From: Symsagittifera roscoffensis
Taxonomy: Eukaryota > Xenacoelomorpha > Acoela > Convolutidae
Assembly (NCBI RefSeq): GCF_963678635.1
Contig: NC_087065.1
Coordinates: 7,031,209-7,095,208, forward strand
Length of the DNA stretch: 64,000 nucleotides
Reading direction: 5' to 3'
In this document: one piece after another, positions 32,831 through 44,382 of the stretch
Layout of the letters: the number at the start of each line of letters is the position of its first letter
How positions within the stretch are numbered: the first letter of the stretch is position 1
Made by a program: the position numbers and the translations under genes
Notes under the pieces: generated by a model
What the model was told of the DNA's origin: nothing
The model's database searches: none
The model's input: the letters and a program-made list of their open reading frames with translations, nothing else

Positions 32831-33400
32831 ATCTCGGGTTGAAGTCACAAAGGTTATCAGTACTGTTCAAGTAAAACAACAGTTGTTGAACAAAATTCGG
32901 TCTTGCATCAGAGTAAAATCAGTATTTTACTATGTTTGTCACCTGAAGAATTTGAACAGGGAAAAAATGCCAGTCCTGCTTTTACAGTACTGTTTCATTC
33001 TGTTTTTATTCTGAAACTTAATTGGAAATTTTTTCGATTGTTGTTGATAAAAAATCAATTATAATGTTATTTTTTCGAAGCAAAAAAATGTCTACTTTTA
33101 TTAATTGATTTTAATCGATTATTTTTAACCTATTTTCAAAAAAAATTGCCGAACGAAACATGAATCATTAATTATAATCAATTTTTCCAAAAACTTTTTG
33201 TGTTTTGTGTGCCATTTTCATTTATTCATTATAAGTTTGAACTAAAGTTTTTTGTGGTTTGGCAAAAATTTCATTTTATCTTAGTTTCAATTGCGTTTTA
33301 TCATAGGTTACGAATTCATGTTTGTTCTTTCTTATCCAGTTGTTTGCAAACCCAACAATTTACTGATACAACCAACCAGGTTTAACTACCAACTCCAAAA
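32831..33400. other. AT-rich stretch with TAATCGATTA-like motifs
   Basis: Several ATTAATTGATTTTAATCGATTA-type words at about 33,050-33,185 recall the subterminal repeats of the MITE at 44.4 and 55.0 kb. I could not define a third copy. Confidence 0.3.
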
Positions 33401-33404
33401 CTTC

Positions 33405-33577
33405 CTATTCATGGGGGCGGGAGTGATGATGGTCCTGAGCGTAGCGTGGGACTTGTAGCGAGGGGCGGGGGGGGGGGGCGTAGAGGGGCATGGGCTGTGA
33501 ACCCATGGAATGAACCGTGATTATAGGGGTGAACATGAAAATCCGGACCTCGAAAAAATCCTAGATTCGCCCCTGGT
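33405..33577 (-). mobile_element. G-rich tract and hAT-like terminus
   Basis: On the minus strand a hAT-type end CAGGGGCGAATCTAGGATTT starts at about 33,576. A 12-base G run lies at 33,467-33,478. The opposite terminus and target duplication were not found. The 89-codon Pro-rich minus-strand frame here is a product of the G-rich DNA. Confidence 0.35.
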
Positions 33578-34152
33578 ATGGAATGCTCATAATCATGATG
33601 ATCATACAAACCCATAGTCTGATCATTATTATACAAACCCAGAGTGTTTTCATTCCCAAAAAGGTGTTTAATTACCATTACCTGGCCTATACAGTTGCCT
33701 TATAAGTTTGCTCATAAATAATATAGAAAGTTTCTTTTTAAAAAAACTATATTTTGTGAAGAAAAACAATATATTTTTTTGAAAGATACTAGCCTTCAAT
33801 TCTCATACCAAAGGAAAGAAAGCAAATGTTCTGCAAACCACGGTATCTACAAACCGCCATTTTTCACAGAGCCGAAATTACATCAGAATAACGTAAATAA
33901 CATCAGTATTACAGAACAATTTCATGTAACAGTGACAATCTGTTCTTAGGTTGCTTAAAAATATTAATTTTTTGCTTCTTGGATTGCTAATCCTATTTTC
34001 GGTTTGTTAGCTTTCGGCTTTTGGCCTATCACTAAACTGTATGGCTATTAATTTTTCGTAAGTAAATATGCATGACTAGCTTTCTCTGGGCATGAAGGGA
34101 GGCCAATTGGGGAAGTTATCCTAAACACTTGGTGTCGTTGAAGCTCGATGAC

Positions 34153-34153
<1 letters not shown>
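33578..34153. other. AT-rich spacer
   Basis: No recognised content. Confidence 0.4.

Positions 34154-34237
<84 letters not shown>
34154..34237. repeat. (GTT)28 microsatellite
   Basis: 84 uninterrupted bases of GTT; (CAA) on the minus strand. The absence of interruptions implies recent length mutation. Confidence 0.95.
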
Positions 34238-34238
<1 letters not shown>

Positions 34239-34462
34239 TAAGAATGAGCTGCCAAATTCAGCACATTAGAAAAAGACTGTTAGAAAATGTTTAATTAAAA
34301 CGGCTGTTCTAATTAAGCCAATATACTGTGTCCGACATATGGTACCATTAGAACAAGATTTATGCTTTCAGATAGCTAGTTTTATCACAAATATCTTTTA
34401 GCTCAGCTTTTTTTTTTCACAAAATCCACCCTTGTATTAAATTAACAGACACAACAGACTAA

Positions 34463-34955
34463 TTAACTGGGGAATCAAATTGTTCTATCTCCGCCGAAAA
34501 TATGATCCTGCACGTGATCTACTTTTAAAGTCTAAACTTTTACCAGCCGAACTATTCATTGCCCAACATAGCTTGACAAGAATTTTGAAATTGGTACAAA
34601 ACTTTCGACAAATAAAGTTGGTTGGCAGTTTATCTATGACAGAGTACCTGTGAAACCAAACAAACGCACAAAACAAATGAAACAAAGTAGCTTTCTGAAA
34701 ACAGGCAAATTAACTGGGGGTCAAAGTGTGCTATCTCCGCAGTAAATATGATCTGATCATGCACGTGACCTACTTAGAAGATGTAAAATTTTACTAGCCG
34801 AACTATTCATTGCTCAAAGCAGGTTGACTAGAGTGTTCAATGTGACAAAAAAACATTTCGACAAATAAAATTGGTAAGCAGTTTATCTATAACAGAGTAC
34901 CTGTGAAACTATACAAATACACAAATAAATAACACAAAGTTTTGCAAAAATTTCA
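34463..34955. repeat. 247-base tandem duplication
   Basis: TTAACTGGGG at 34,463 and 34,710 begins two units sharing CTATCTCCGC, GCACGTGA.CTACTT, AGCCGAACTATTCATTGC, CAGTTTATCTAT.ACAGAG and ACCTGTGAAAC. No coding sense is seen. Confidence 0.8.
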
Positions 34956-37671
34956 AAGTTTTTGGAAAAAATTGCAAAATTTTGGAAAGAACTGCAGAAT
35001 CTGATGGTTTTTTTGTCTAGTTTTTTCTTGCTTCTGATCTAATTGAATCAAATGTTTTTACTTTTAGAGTTTGAAATTAAGCTCAAATTGTATTTCAATT
35101 GGCATCATGTTGAGACACTGATACAAAACACTGAATGGAAATAAAGATTTTTCCACAATTTTCTATCAAAATAATGAAATAAGATGAAATTTGACCTATT
35201 TTTAGAAAAAGCGGTTTATATAATGCTTTGAACATATAAAGTTCATTTTAGCCGAATCAATATTGATTCTTGCGATTTCTCGGGAAAATAAGGTAATTAA
35301 TCGTAATTTTCGATAAAGTAAAAATTAATCAAATCTATCCAAAGTTTTCCATTTTTAACATTTCATTTGTGTAATCAACTGGTTTTTTGTTCAATTCAAG
35401 GAGCATTCACCTAAGAATCTCAATTCAATTGAACAATAAGAGCAATATTCTTTGAAACTTCTAGATCAAACTCCATGATCCAGCTCCTCCTCAGTATTTT
35501 CTCAAAGAGTAACCCAAACTTGTACAAAAAATTTAACTTCTGAGACGCTTTTAACACTTTTAATAACAATAAATTTCAGATCATTGAAGAAAATTGAACA
35601 TTTTACTGCTAAAATTGACTAAAAATGTGGTATATTTCTCTTAACAGTATATTAGTTTGTATGATATTCAACAAAATTTTCTTTAAGACTGATGATTAAC
35701 TCTCTGTTGCTTCTACAACATTATTTTCATGGAATTTCCGTAGAACTTTTCTATGTCTTAAGCTTCTTCTTGCTTTCTGCTTGCTGCATGTTTTCGCTCT
35801 TGAACTTACTTTGCAAGAAAATTTAGTCAGAACTGAGGAATTTAGCAGGAAATATCATCAATTGAAAAACAATTTGTTGGCAGAGATAAAATTAGAACTG
35901 ATAACGTCTAACTATTAGCATGTAATTTGTAAATCTTCTGCTTTAGGTTCTACAACAAACTATTTCAGCAATAATCCAACTTTTGGAATCATTAACTATC
36001 ACTTTTCTTGCAAAATAGTCTGTAAATCGCTTTTTTTTCTTGATTTTTGTCGGAAGTTTTCTCAAAAATGTCGGAGCGAGAAAAAATTGGTGCTATTTTA
36101 AGCATTGAAAAGCAAAGGTATATTTTAAGAATATAAAGGTGTATTTTTACCTTGATTTCTTAGAATAAATTAGGTGCAGCTCTATTGTTTATAATCTGCA
36201 AAACTTTCGGAAGTAGAAATACGCAAGATAACTTAGTTCCATATTTCTGCTCTATTTATAAAATCTAAAAGATCTGTTCTCAAAAACATCGATTAGGGAA
36301 AAGAAATAAAGGTGCAAACTGTAACAATTGAAAAACTTTTGCGAAATTTATTCAGCAAAAACTTAACAACGTAACTTTTTTAATTGAAAACAATTGAAGC
36401 TAAACAGAACTAAATTTTTACTGTGTGTCTAATTGAAATTTTTCTTGTTGAAATTCATAAAATTAGGAGATCCTACATCTGGATCTGGTTCTGCTAAAGT
36501 ATTAGTTTGCTTAGAATTTTTCAGCAGGCTCCAGATTATTTTCTCTAAAAATCTTTCTACATCAAATTTTTTTATCCTAACGAATGAAATGTAGATCTTG
36601 AAAACAAATTTTTGATTTATGCTTCTTGTGTCATCTTCTAAAAGATGTTGGAGTTGGGTTTACTTCACATCAAATTATTTTCAAAAAATCCGAATTTTCA
36701 TATGAGTTAACCTAGTATATCAAATGATGAAAAATTTTCCAAACATTACACTTTTATGTTGGATTTTTTCTCAAGATATAATAAACAAGCAAAATTTTAA
36801 TGAATTAAATTGAGTTTCTATCTCAATTTGGTATTTTTTTAGTTTCTGCTTCATCTACTATCTTCCAAATTAATCCAATTTGAACAAAGTTTTATTTGAA
36901 AATTGAGTTTTAGAGGGAAAAATGTAAAATTTCAACGAATGTTCATTAATCCGGAGCAAAACTAATACCATAATTCTTTTTCAAAAAAATTCAAATTGTT
37001 TTCTCGAGATGATAACTGTATTTTGCTGTTTCAACTCTGAATTTTTATATTGAAGTAAATTTTTGGTTGAGAATGACGTTTTTTAGAATCTCGAAATTAT
37101 CAAATGTTAGCAAAACATACATTTTACAGGTCAGTTATCAATTTCTATTCTGAATCGTAGAAAAAAAAAGAACACTAAAACTCTTACTAAATCAATCCAC
37201 AATATCTGCTACGCACTACTCTATGATTACTTTTACCAGCACCAAGCAAGGAAAACTTTACAATGGTCACTAGGCGAAACCTTTCAGTTGACCGATGTTT
37301 TATAAATATCCAGTTTTTTTTTAATATTTCAATAAATACTTCAACACTCAATAGCGTATTTAATTCACTTTTACTACAAATTCATCGCAACAAATCTCCG
37401 CAAGCTTGCAACCCATGGAGTTTTTACTGTAGGTTAAAAATTTTCGGATCGAATCCCATTGAAAGTTTCACGACAATTTGAACTCGATTGTTACTGGTTT
37501 TATCATCAATCAGAACCTTTGAATAAAAACAATAAATGAGAGAACGAGAATCATGATAAAAAAACTGTATAATTTTTACTAGAATTTTTCAATTTTAGTG
37601 TATAGACTTTTCAGATTCAGTAAAAAATCAGTATTTTCTACTATGTTTTATTAAAAATATACCAATTTTAC
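34956..37671. other. AT-rich non-coding stretch
   Basis: No protein recognised. A short ATG frame at 36,069-36,118 (MSEREKIGAILSIEKQR) ends at a GTATAT donor-like site on the plus strand. It could be a first exon, but nothing supports it further. Confidence 0.35.
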
Positions 37672-37898
37672 CTTCTGCTGGAGTGTGTTTTGAGGTTGCG
37701 GAGCACATAATTTAACATTATGTTGACAATGCTTCTTCTTGATATGATTAGCAAGCTCCTCGCTGTTTGTGTATAAAAGTTACAATTGGAACACTTTAAA
37801 ACGCCACAGTGCTTTCGATGTCTTGATGCGTGTAAGCGAGTGAATTCTCTGCCACATTCAAGACATGTAACTCTTTCGTTTCTCTTCAGCGACGGTAT
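37672..37898 (-). CDS. internal exon encoding two zinc fingers
   Basis: Minus-strand exon bounded by an acceptor-like CTACTTATTGAG and a donor AAG|GTAAAA. Finger one is CLECGREFTRLHASRHRKHC. Finger two is CSNCNFYTNSEELANHIKKK followed by H, a C-x2-C-x12-H-x4-H pattern. A Gln/Pro-rich tail follows. Spacing and the R.HA.R.RK signature match the first two fingers of the polymerase element at 8.65 kb. It may be the N-terminus of another copy of that element, or a host zinc-finger gene from which the element's fingers derive. No polymerase sequence was recognised downstream on the minus strand. Confidence 0.5.
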
Positions 37899-38483
37899 CT
37901 CAATAAGTAGAAAAAGAAAAAATGGGAGATTTATAATGTCCCAAATTTTTAAAAAAAGAAAAGTTGAATAGCCTCAAAAAATGAATACAGGTGAACAAAA
38001 ACAGCAAATTTCTTTACCAATTGTTTTTAACGTGAAAGAAAATCAGAATAGATATGCTATTTAGCCCAACTGAAATAAAATTCATCCAATCTAACCATGG
38101 AGTTTTCAAACGTTTTGCTATCAACCAAATAGAATCGAGCATTAATTGAATGGAAATTTTTATCTTTTCTGATATCAACTAATCAGAATCGACTTTCAAT
38201 GGTCATTGAAATTTCAATAAGTTTAATCAAAAATGAGTTCTACTTCTCATGGATTTTTCATCAATTTTGATATCGATTGTAGATATCAAGGATTCCTTCA
38301 CAGGTAGTATTTGTGGTAATAACCAATCAGAATGAAGTATTCACAGGTTTTAAAATACTTTGTAGATCAGAACCAGACAATATTCATGAAACTTCCCAAT
38401 ATATCAATTTTTTTGAATTGTTCTAACATAACTAACATATAAAATTGACTCCAAAGTGAGATAAATGAGATTTCTTGTCTGGT
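37899..38483. other. AT-rich spacer or intron
   Basis: No coding sense recognised. If the flanking minus-strand frames belong to one gene this would be an intron. Confidence 0.3.
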
Positions 38484-38970
38484 TTATATTGTTTTTTCGA
38501 TACTTAATTCAAATTTTGAAATTTCAATCGAAATTTTTTCGATTTGTTCTATTTCTAACCAGTGAAAAAAGAAATGACCAAAATATACATTTTTATCATT
38601 TTCTTTGTGGTATATTGTAATGTAAACAACCGGAAGTCTTTTAAATTTGGATAATCGATTCAAAAATATTCTGACAAATCTAGATTTTGTATTTGTATCA
38701 AATTCAAAACAGTAATCTAAATGATGTTCCTCATCTTCAATGTTTGTTCCATTGACTCTTCCATTCTGTTGTTTTTTTACTGATCGATCACTCAATAGTT
38801 CTTCTAAATAAAAACATTGTTGACAATTTTGGCAGTACTCTTCTTTTCTGAAATCTCCTCTCCATCTTTTTAACAGAGTTATTGAACTTTCTGTGTTTCT
38901 ATACAAGTTAAAACTAATACAATCTCCATCAAGGTCATCTGTCCACCACTCTTTCAGTTTTTTTGTAGTA
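38484..38970 (-). CDS. unrecognised ORF with Cys cluster (about 160 aa)
   Basis: Open minus-strand frame beginning after a TGA near 38,973 (LKEWWTDDLDGDCISFNLYR) and ending at 38,484; the first Met is at 38,906. It has a CQNCQQCF cluster that could bind metal, a polar middle, and aromatic beta-type segments toward the end (LPVVYITIYHK, YFGHFFFHWLEIEQIE). No family is recognised. Length and composition are better than chance for this AT content, but no splice signals or homologue support it. Confidence 0.35.
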
Positions 38971-38973
38971 ATT

Positions 38974-39542
38974 CAACCTTAAAATCTGAAAAATGCTCAT
39001 TTCAGACTTTAAAACGATTTCGATAGAAACATGTTTTTACTGAAATAAACAAAGTAACTTGAATTGTTAGCTCAATTTTAATTTATTTTGTAATAACAAT
39101 CACCATAAAATTTTTTTCCCATATTTAAAATCTAATTAGTTTTTAGAAATTTCATTTAACCAATCAAAACGTAAAGTTAATGCAATTGAAAAAAACCAAT
39201 GAAATTCAGAAATTCAAAAATTAATGATAATGTTTTCAATTAAATATCCCTTCTTATTCGTAATTTTGTTCAAATCAGACAAAATTTACTAAAACTTTGA
39301 TGAAAGCAGTAATCAATAAGTTTTTTTGTAATTTACCAAGCAAATACTCAAAAATTATTTGATAAATGGATAGTGTTTTAAGTCAATTTTGATTAAATTT
39401 TGTGTTTTGTCTTGCTGACTTTTCTTCAGATATCCCAGCTCTAAATGTACACTTCAGTAACTAAAAAAATAATTTTGAATCAAAAACAATTGAAATACCA
39501 AACATACAAAACATCACAAAGCATTACTGAGGTTTACAATTA
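38974..39542. other. AT-rich spacer
   Basis: Contains an AATAAA on the minus strand at about 39,078-39,085, a possible polyadenylation signal for the ORF ending at 39,543. Nothing else is recognised. Confidence 0.3.
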
Positions 39543-40256
39543 TCAATAAACATAAATCCTCCCAAAATTTGGGACAGTTCTTTGAATTCGTTCTTTGAAA
39601 TAGGCAACTTGTTTCATTGCTTCATACTCTTTTGTCGTGAAGAGTCGAGTCTGAATGTAGGGTGGCTTGTTCACACTGCACTTCTTGATTGTGACACACA
39701 GCCTCCTCATGTTGTCTGTTGCTATTTCATATATTCTATTGCAGATCTCCAGCTCCTGGTCCATAGTTGATTCTTTGCCAGATTTGGCTTCATATATAGG
39801 TACGAGTGCAAGGTTTTCAGCATCGTGAATAACAGTATTCCGGATTGCTGATAATGCTTCAGCTTCTTTTTCACTAAGATAGACTTGTTGGGACTTGTCG
39901 AATTGTCCCAAATCGTTAATTTGGAATAGTTGAAAGCAGGGTTTAAAATAAGTTTTCCCAATGTAGGATTTTTGGAACCAAACAAATCTCCCAATTCTTG
40001 TTTGATTTTTTGAGAATTCAATATAATTGGGACAAGTGTCTTTTCTTATGTACATTTTTGAGGAGTAAGCTGATCTGATGAGGAGAAATGAAAGAAACGA
40101 TTTTGAAATTAAATTAAAAAGGAAGTAAACAATATGAGTCATTGCGATTTCCATAAAAGGAAGTAGTACCAAATATGGAAGGTTTTTATTTAAGTTTTCC
40201 CTATTTGGAAAATGTGTAGGCGTTACTTCTCCTACAAAATCCACAATTTTCTGCAA
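39543..40256 (-). CDS. unrecognised 237-codon ORF
   Basis: The longest frame in the window outside the retroelements. The first 60 or so codons are hydrophobic and AT-rich and may be intronic. From about 40,060 the sequence becomes more balanced in base composition and reads like soluble protein: DTCPNYIEFSKNQTRIGRFV, KSQQVYLSEKEAEALSAIRN, AKSGKESTMDQELEICNRIY, RLCVTIKKCSVNKPPYIQTR, ending FGRIYVY. I recognise no domain. It may be a terminal exon of a host gene. No upstream exon was identified. Confidence 0.45.
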   Translation of the reverse strand: MQKIVDFVGEVTPTHFPNRENLNKNLPYLVLLPFMEIAMTHIVYFLFNLISKSFLSFLLIRSAYSSKMYIRKDTCPNYIEFSKNQTRIGRFVWFQKSYIGKTYFKPCFQLFQINDLGQFDKSQQVYLSEKEAEALSAIRNTVIHDAENLALVPIYEAKSGKESTMDQELEICNRIYEIATDNMRRLCVTIKKCSVNKPPYIQTRLFTTKEYEAMKQVAYFKERIQRTVPNFGRIYVY

Positions 40257-41711
40257 AAATCATTAATCCCAATGGCAGCTGCTATGTGTCAAGCTCTTCC
40301 CAGCTTTTATTCAGATTATTGTACAAAATCGCTATTTATTTCCGTTTCCAGTGATTTTTACGAAAAATACATAGTAACACATTATTATTGTGTCTCTAAC
40401 CCCAACTCTTTATGCTCTTTGGAGAATTGTAAGTTGCATTTGGTTTTAATAGGAAAATCTCTTAGCCAAATTCTTCAGAGATTAGATAAATAGGTATACA
40501 TAAAACAAGAAATGGAGTGTCTGTTCAAACGCAGATTCCATTCAAGTATTGTTACGTCAAGCGGAGAAAGGTTCAACCATCCTAGTCGAACAGTTCAACA
40601 TAACTTACGATGGAAAGGAGCCAAAAAGATGCCCAGTATTGCAAAGAAACGACTAATTTGGAGAAAAATTCAAGAAACATTATTTATGTTCCAATCAGAA
40701 ACTGGCTTCCACACAAACTCTTGGTTTAGCGTTTCTGGAAGTTCAAAACTCAAAATATGAATCTGATTTGTTCAAGATTTTTGATTGCTTTATTGATTGT
40801 CATGGTTCGGTTGATGTAAATCTGTAGTAGCACTTGTAAATCTGAAATTGGTTTTGCCTTTTCTTTCAGTTTGTGAGAAAAAAATTCCTTACTCTTAGAT
40901 CAATTTACCAGTTTTGGGTAGAATATCAATGAAAAGATGTGCAATTCCAATATTTTTATCGATGAGTAGCTTAATCGGCTTCGAAGAATAATCCTAAAGA
41001 TTTTTTTATTAGAATTGGAGATTTCCGATTTCGAAAATTTTACTTGTTTTGGGTGGTTGCGAAAACATTTGTTTGACCAAAATTCAAACACAACTTTCAA
41101 CCTATCCGCCCATCGGCTCGAACCCAACCCAACCCAATTTTTTAGCACTTTAAGGTTTTTTTTATTCCTCCACATTTTTTCTATCGAATAGTTGAGTCGA
41201 GAGAACATACATCTAGGACAGTTAGATCGACTTAACTTCTAACCCTCTCAATTTTCCTCTGAAACTTTTAGTAATGTAAGTTTTTCAATATTTACACTTT
41301 TGGACGGTAATTAAATCGACGCCGCGGTTAATTCTGGCCGTTTGAACCTGTTTCAAATCCTATAAAGGTTGTTTCTGCAAAAAAAAAATTGTAAAATCAT
41401 TACCCTCGTAACAAAAAAATTCTTTAAAAAATGAGTTTTGACCTTTGAAATCTGTTGTAGCACAGATATCTTGAGTGAATAGACTGTGATGTTAATGAAT
41501 AAATAATTTTTTCTGAGTTCGATAAAGTATCAGTCAAGGGCAATTTTGTTTCACTTTTTTAAGAGCCATAGAGCTCCCATTCCAAACAGAACTGTATGTA
41601 ACTATTTTTTTGTTTATTCAATAAACCATAAATCAAAATCACATGAATAGGCTGTCTGGAGATTAGTTTGCAGACAAAACTGAAGGCTACATTGAGTACT
41701 TCGGCCGAACT
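40257..41711. other. AT-rich stretch with short unassigned frames
   Basis: An 82-codon plus-strand frame (40,512-40,760) and a 102-codon minus-strand frame (40,900-41,208) show no domain or splice support. Confidence 0.35.
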
Positions 41712-42540
41712 TCGGTATGTTTACACTGTGCTGGACTTATCTTTCGACCGTGCTGAACCTATATTTTGACTTTTTCGACCAAAATTGGGTATGTTTTGAC
41801 TCTGATCGACCTATGTTTCGACTTTCTCGAACAAAACTCGGTATGTCTAGCCCTTCTCGAACGAATTTCGGTATGTTTTAACTGTGCTGAGTTTATGTTT
41901 CGACTGTGCTCGATCTATGTTTCGATTTTTTTGACCAAAACTGGGTATACTTCGACTATGATCGACCTATGTCTCGACTTTCTCGAACAAAACTCGGTAT
42001 GTCTAGACCTTCTCGAAAGTATTTCGGTATGTTTTAACTGTGCTGAGTTTATGTTTCGACTGTGCTCGATCTATGTTCTGACTTTTTTGACCAAAACTGG
42101 GTATACTTCGACTATGATCGACCTATGTCTAGACCTTCTCGAAAGTATTTCGGTATGTTTTAACTGTGCTGAGTTTATGTTTCGACTGTGCTCGATCTAT
42201 GTTTTGACTTTTTTGACCAAAACTGGGTATACTTCGACTATGATCGACCTATGTCTCGACTTTCTCGAACAAAACTCGGTATGTCTAGACCTTCTCGAAA
42301 GTATTTCGGTATGTTTTAACTGTGCTGAGTTTATGTTTCGACTGTGCTCGATCTATGTTTCGACTTTTTTGACCAAAATTGGGTATGTCTCGACTTTGTC
42401 GACCAAAACTCGGTATGTCTAGACTTTCTCGAATGAACTTCGGTATGTTTTAACAGTGCTGTGTTTATGTTTAGACTGTGCTCGGTCTAGGTTTTAACTT
42501 TCGCGACCAAAATTGGGTATTTTTTGGCTTTTTGCTCAAC
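41712..42540. repeat. higher-order satellite, 156-base unit
   Basis: Sub-repeats of roughly 20-31 bases (GGTATGT.T.GAC, CTTTCTCGAACAAAACTC, TTTTTTGACCAAAACTG) are organised into a 156-base unit. Units start with GGTAT at about 41,787, 41,943, 42,099, 42,224 and 42,381. The unit starting at about 42,099 lacks 31 bases (one sub-repeat). Because 156 is divisible by three, a 218-codon frame stays open; it is not treated as a gene. Confidence 0.85.
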
Positions 42541-43109
42541 TTAAAATTGCTTTTCGACCACGGAATTACATTCGCAAAACTGCAATTGCTCCAGTTTCAA
42601 AGTCAAAACTTAAGTCGAGCACATCGACCCGGGTATTTCCAATTTTAATTGATGGGGATTGATTTAACTTGTTTGATAAACTAATTGAAGCTCATCAACC
42701 TTTCGTGTAATGTCTCGAGCGCAGAAGTCGATGACTCGATCTTAACATCATATTGAGAGTATAAAACATATATGAAAGTATGAAAGTAGAAAAAAAATGA
42801 AATATGGAGGGTGGAAAAAGCCAAAGATGGTGAGTTTTGAGAGCCCGTATCCCAGAAAGAACTCTAAATTGGATAGTATTTTACATTGATAATCTAACCT
42901 AATAGTTTGGGTTTTATGTACAGATTTTCTCACTTTCATATTCAATATTGGAATTTAACAATTTCTAGATCTCACTAAGCAAATTCCAATTGGTTTTATT
43001 TTTGACGTTAACAACTGTTTGTTTGAATTATATAGCTTCGAGTTTTGCATACCTTAAAGCGTAGCGGTCATCACATTTTGTTGTTCCGAGCATTTGAAAA
43101 ATGTGAAGG
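42541..43109. other. AT-rich spacer
   Basis: No recognised content. A stretch with GAGAGCCCGTATCCCAGAAA, then AACTCTAAATTGGATAG, at 42,838-42,880 recurs loosely just left of the fold-back element at 43,800-43,850. Confidence 0.35.
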
Positions 43110-43625
43110 AAGGTTGTATTCGGCTTTGTATTTGGAACTTTGTATTCGGAGTTTTAATAATCTTTTCCTTTTTTGTTTTCCACGCAAAATCAGGTACCAC
43201 AAAAGATTATTGGAATGCGTTGAGTGATAATTCTTATTGAAGACCTTGCAGCCAAGATTTGAAAAACATTGTAAAATTATCGAAAAATTGTCTCAAATTT
43301 TTTTGACTTATTTCAATTTCGAGCAAATAAAACGAGCGAGCAGGCTGACAACAGCCTATTGATGCCTAATTTACGCCCTTAAACTTAGTTTTCAGGAGGT
43401 TTATTTAGTTTTTGGGGTGTTGAGTCCCTTTCTAGGAGCCAAAAAACCTTTTTCTTGTCATAACACTCTACAATTTGTCTTATTACTGTGACGCTTATGC
43501 TTAGGCTATCACACCACTCAGAAAAAAACTCAGCTAATATGTACAAAATAATAATAATTTTGTACTGTTTTCAAGACTCTGGTCGGAATCGGCTATCCTT
43601 GTTTTTGCCTAGATTTAGAACTTTT
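43110..43625. repeat. dispersed repeat R, copy 1
   Basis: Shares with 53,040-53,660 the string TTTTCCACGCAAAATCAGGT and ACCACAAA, the GAGTGATA and GCCTAA.TTA.GCC words, GAGAGCCAAA-like and GACT.GGTCGGAA segments, in the same order and orientation. Non-coding. Confidence 0.65.
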
Positions 43626-43858
43626 CTGTCTGAAAAAAAGATCAGAAAGGAACTATTTGAGAACATTCTGTGATTCATCAATTCTTTTCGAGATTAATTT
43701 TATATCCATTATAGGTACTGTTGTTTTCCTTTTTATGAAATTTGTATTTGTATATTTACATGCCGGAAAAATAGCCATATAGAAAATAGCCAAGTGAGTT
43801 TTTTTACAGCCCGCATCAAATGAAGAACTTTAAATTGGGTGGTGTTTTTACGGCGCAC

Positions 43859-44166
43859 AGACAATTCAGCCAATTTGAAATTCAGACAATTCAGCCAAAA
43901 ATATACCGACAATTCAGCCTGAGACAATTCAGTCAGTTTTACAAAATGCTAGATTCGAAAGAAAAAATATCGGAATCGGAGTTATTTCTCGGTTTAAGAA
44001 CGCCGGTGAGGGCGCTAGGCGCACGTCGCCGCTTCGCGGCGATAACCGACTCCAAATTTCGTATAGAGTCCTACCCTCTGTTGACAAGCTCGCAACAAGT
44101 TGGCGCGACTGCGGCGGTCACTATTATTGGCTGAATTGTCTGAATTTCAAATCGGCTGAATTGTCT
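43859..44166. mobile_element. fold-back element with 38-base inverted repeats
   Basis: Left arm 43,859-43,896 and right arm 44,129-44,166 are inverted copies with one mismatch. Each arm holds the word AGACAATTCAGCC twice. Further partial copies of the word lie inside the left arm (43,908, 43,921) and outside the right arm (44,170). The interior, about 230 bases, is GC-richer than its surroundings. A plus-strand frame through it is incidental. No target duplication is certain. Confidence 0.75.
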
Positions 44167-44382
44167 TTGGCCGAATTGTCTGGACGCGGTTTTTACAATG
44201 ATAATCTAACCTAACAAATTGAGTTTTCTGTAGAGGTGTTCTCAATTTCTTATTCAAAATTAGATATAATTATTTCTAGACTTTCCTAATTTAATTGCAA
44301 TTGGCTTTATTTTTAAAGCTAAAAACTCTTAGTTTGCATTATATTGCTTTCAATTGCGCATATCTTAAGGTCATTTGGCTTG

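Noticed and set aside
33409-33678. 89-codon minus-strand frame ending in Pro-rich sequence
   Set aside because: The proline run is the translation of a G-tract region next to a hAT-like end.
36069-36118. Possible first exon MSEREKIGAILSIEKQR with donor-like GTATAT
   Set aside because: Too short, weak donor, and no partner exon recognised.
41766-42422. 218-codon plus-strand frame with repeated peptide units
   Set aside because: It stays open only because the satellite unit (156 bases) is divisible by three; composition is that of the repeat and no domain is present.
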